From an uncultured Lachnospiraceae bacterium (GTDB lineage: Bacteria > Bacillota_A > Clostridia > Lachnospirales > Lachnospiraceae), in the NCBI GenBank assembly GCA_946529195.1, contig CAMMZE010000008.1, positions 1-15,137 on the forward strand: a stretch of 15,137 nt of DNA, in the 5' to 3' direction. The notes below the pieces were generated by a model, which made no database searches, was not told the origin of the DNA, and worked only from the letters and a program-made list of their open reading frames with translations. Below, one piece after another: positions 14,805 to 15,137 of the stretch; the first letter of the stretch is position 1; each line of letters starts with the position of its first letter. The translations under genes and the position numbers were made by a program.

Positions 14805-15137
14805 TTACTTGCCTACACAGAAAGTGCTGAAAATCCGGTCAATCAGATCATCTCCCACATCCTCACCGACCACATTGGCCAGTGCGTGATAGGCATCTGT
14901 CAGATCTATGGAAATAAAATCTTCCGGCATTCCGTTTTCCAGGCTGTCCATGGCCAGAGTAAGGCTGGATACTGCCGAGCAGATTTCTTCATAATGACGC
15001 AGATTGGTGAGAAATGTCTCTTCACTGGCTTTGAGTTTGCCTGCTTCAAACATCATTTTCACTTCTTCCGAAAAGGCTTCCATTCCCTGATGCTCTTTTG
15101 CGGACACACAGAGAACAGGAGAGGAGAGAAGATGATG
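14805..15137 (-). CDS. mnmE: tRNA modification GTPase MnmE, C-terminal part only
   Basis: The last 110 codons of MnmE, running off the right edge in an open frame. It contains PVLCVSAKEHQGMEAF, the SAK guanine-specificity (G5) region at the end of the GTPase domain. The C-terminal helical domain follows, and the protein ends in FCVGK, the CxGK signature whose cysteine is characteristic of the family. MnmE is the partner of MnmG in wobble-uridine modification. The GTPase P-loop and N-terminal folate-binding domain lie outside the window. Gene order mnmE-mnmG-rsmG is the classic oriC-side cluster. Confidence 0.95.
   Translation of the reverse strand, partial: HHLLSSPVLCVSAKEHQGMEAFSEEVKMMFEAGKLKASEETFLTNLRHYEEICSAVSSLTLAMDSLENGMPEDFISIDLTDAYHALANVVGEDVGDDLIDRIFSTFCVGK

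Overview
The window looks like a chromosomal segment from a Clostridia bacterium, most likely a Lachnospiraceae-type member of the Bacillota, on the origin-proximal left arm. The evidence is gene order. Read from the right edge on the minus strand it runs mnmE - mnmG - rsmG - parA - parB - DUF4446. A second block runs alpha/beta hydrolase - small Orn/Lys/Arg decarboxylase (YaaO type) - guanylate-kinase-like protein - holB - ricT (PSP1) - trmN6 (YabB) - rsmI. Both blocks correspond to stretches that flank oriC in Bacillus subtilis. oriC itself is not in the window; by synteny it should lie some kilobases beyond the right edge.

Right block (about 12.1-15.1 kb): the mnmE 3' end, mnmG and rsmG form a translation-machinery operon. 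It ends in a strong hairpin at 12103-12140. Immediately beyond lies the most striking element of the window: ten perfect copies of the 16-bp ParB site parS (TGTTTCACGTGAAACA) in a regular 41-42 bp tandem array at 11708-12100. The array stands directly upstream of a recognisable parA promoter and the parA-parB-DUF4446 operon. B. subtilis-type chromosomes carry scattered single parS sites. This array instead resembles the tandem-repeat centromere of low-copy plasmids such as F sopC. ParB itself carries an unusual eight-residue repeat (VEKIVEVP type) between its N-terminal ParA-contact motif and its CTPase domain.

Middle (about 6.9-9.0 kb): argS is the only plus-strand gene. It has its own strong promoter and shares a bidirectional terminator with the DUF4446 gene. 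Its promoter region is divergent from that of the left operon.

Left block (1-6.9 kb): eight minus-strand genes with very short or overlapping junctions, probably one long transcript from a promoter at 6977-7005. They combine housekeeping functions: clamp-loader subunit delta', RNA-maturation factor RicT, tRNA and rRNA methyltransferases. They also include a PLP decarboxylase, a divergent nucleotide-kinase-like protein and a membrane-anchored hydrolase. The decarboxylase gene contains three DnaA-box-like sequences within 74 bp. The left block is visibly richer in G/C-ending codons than the right block. The window ends on the left inside an unidentified membrane protein.
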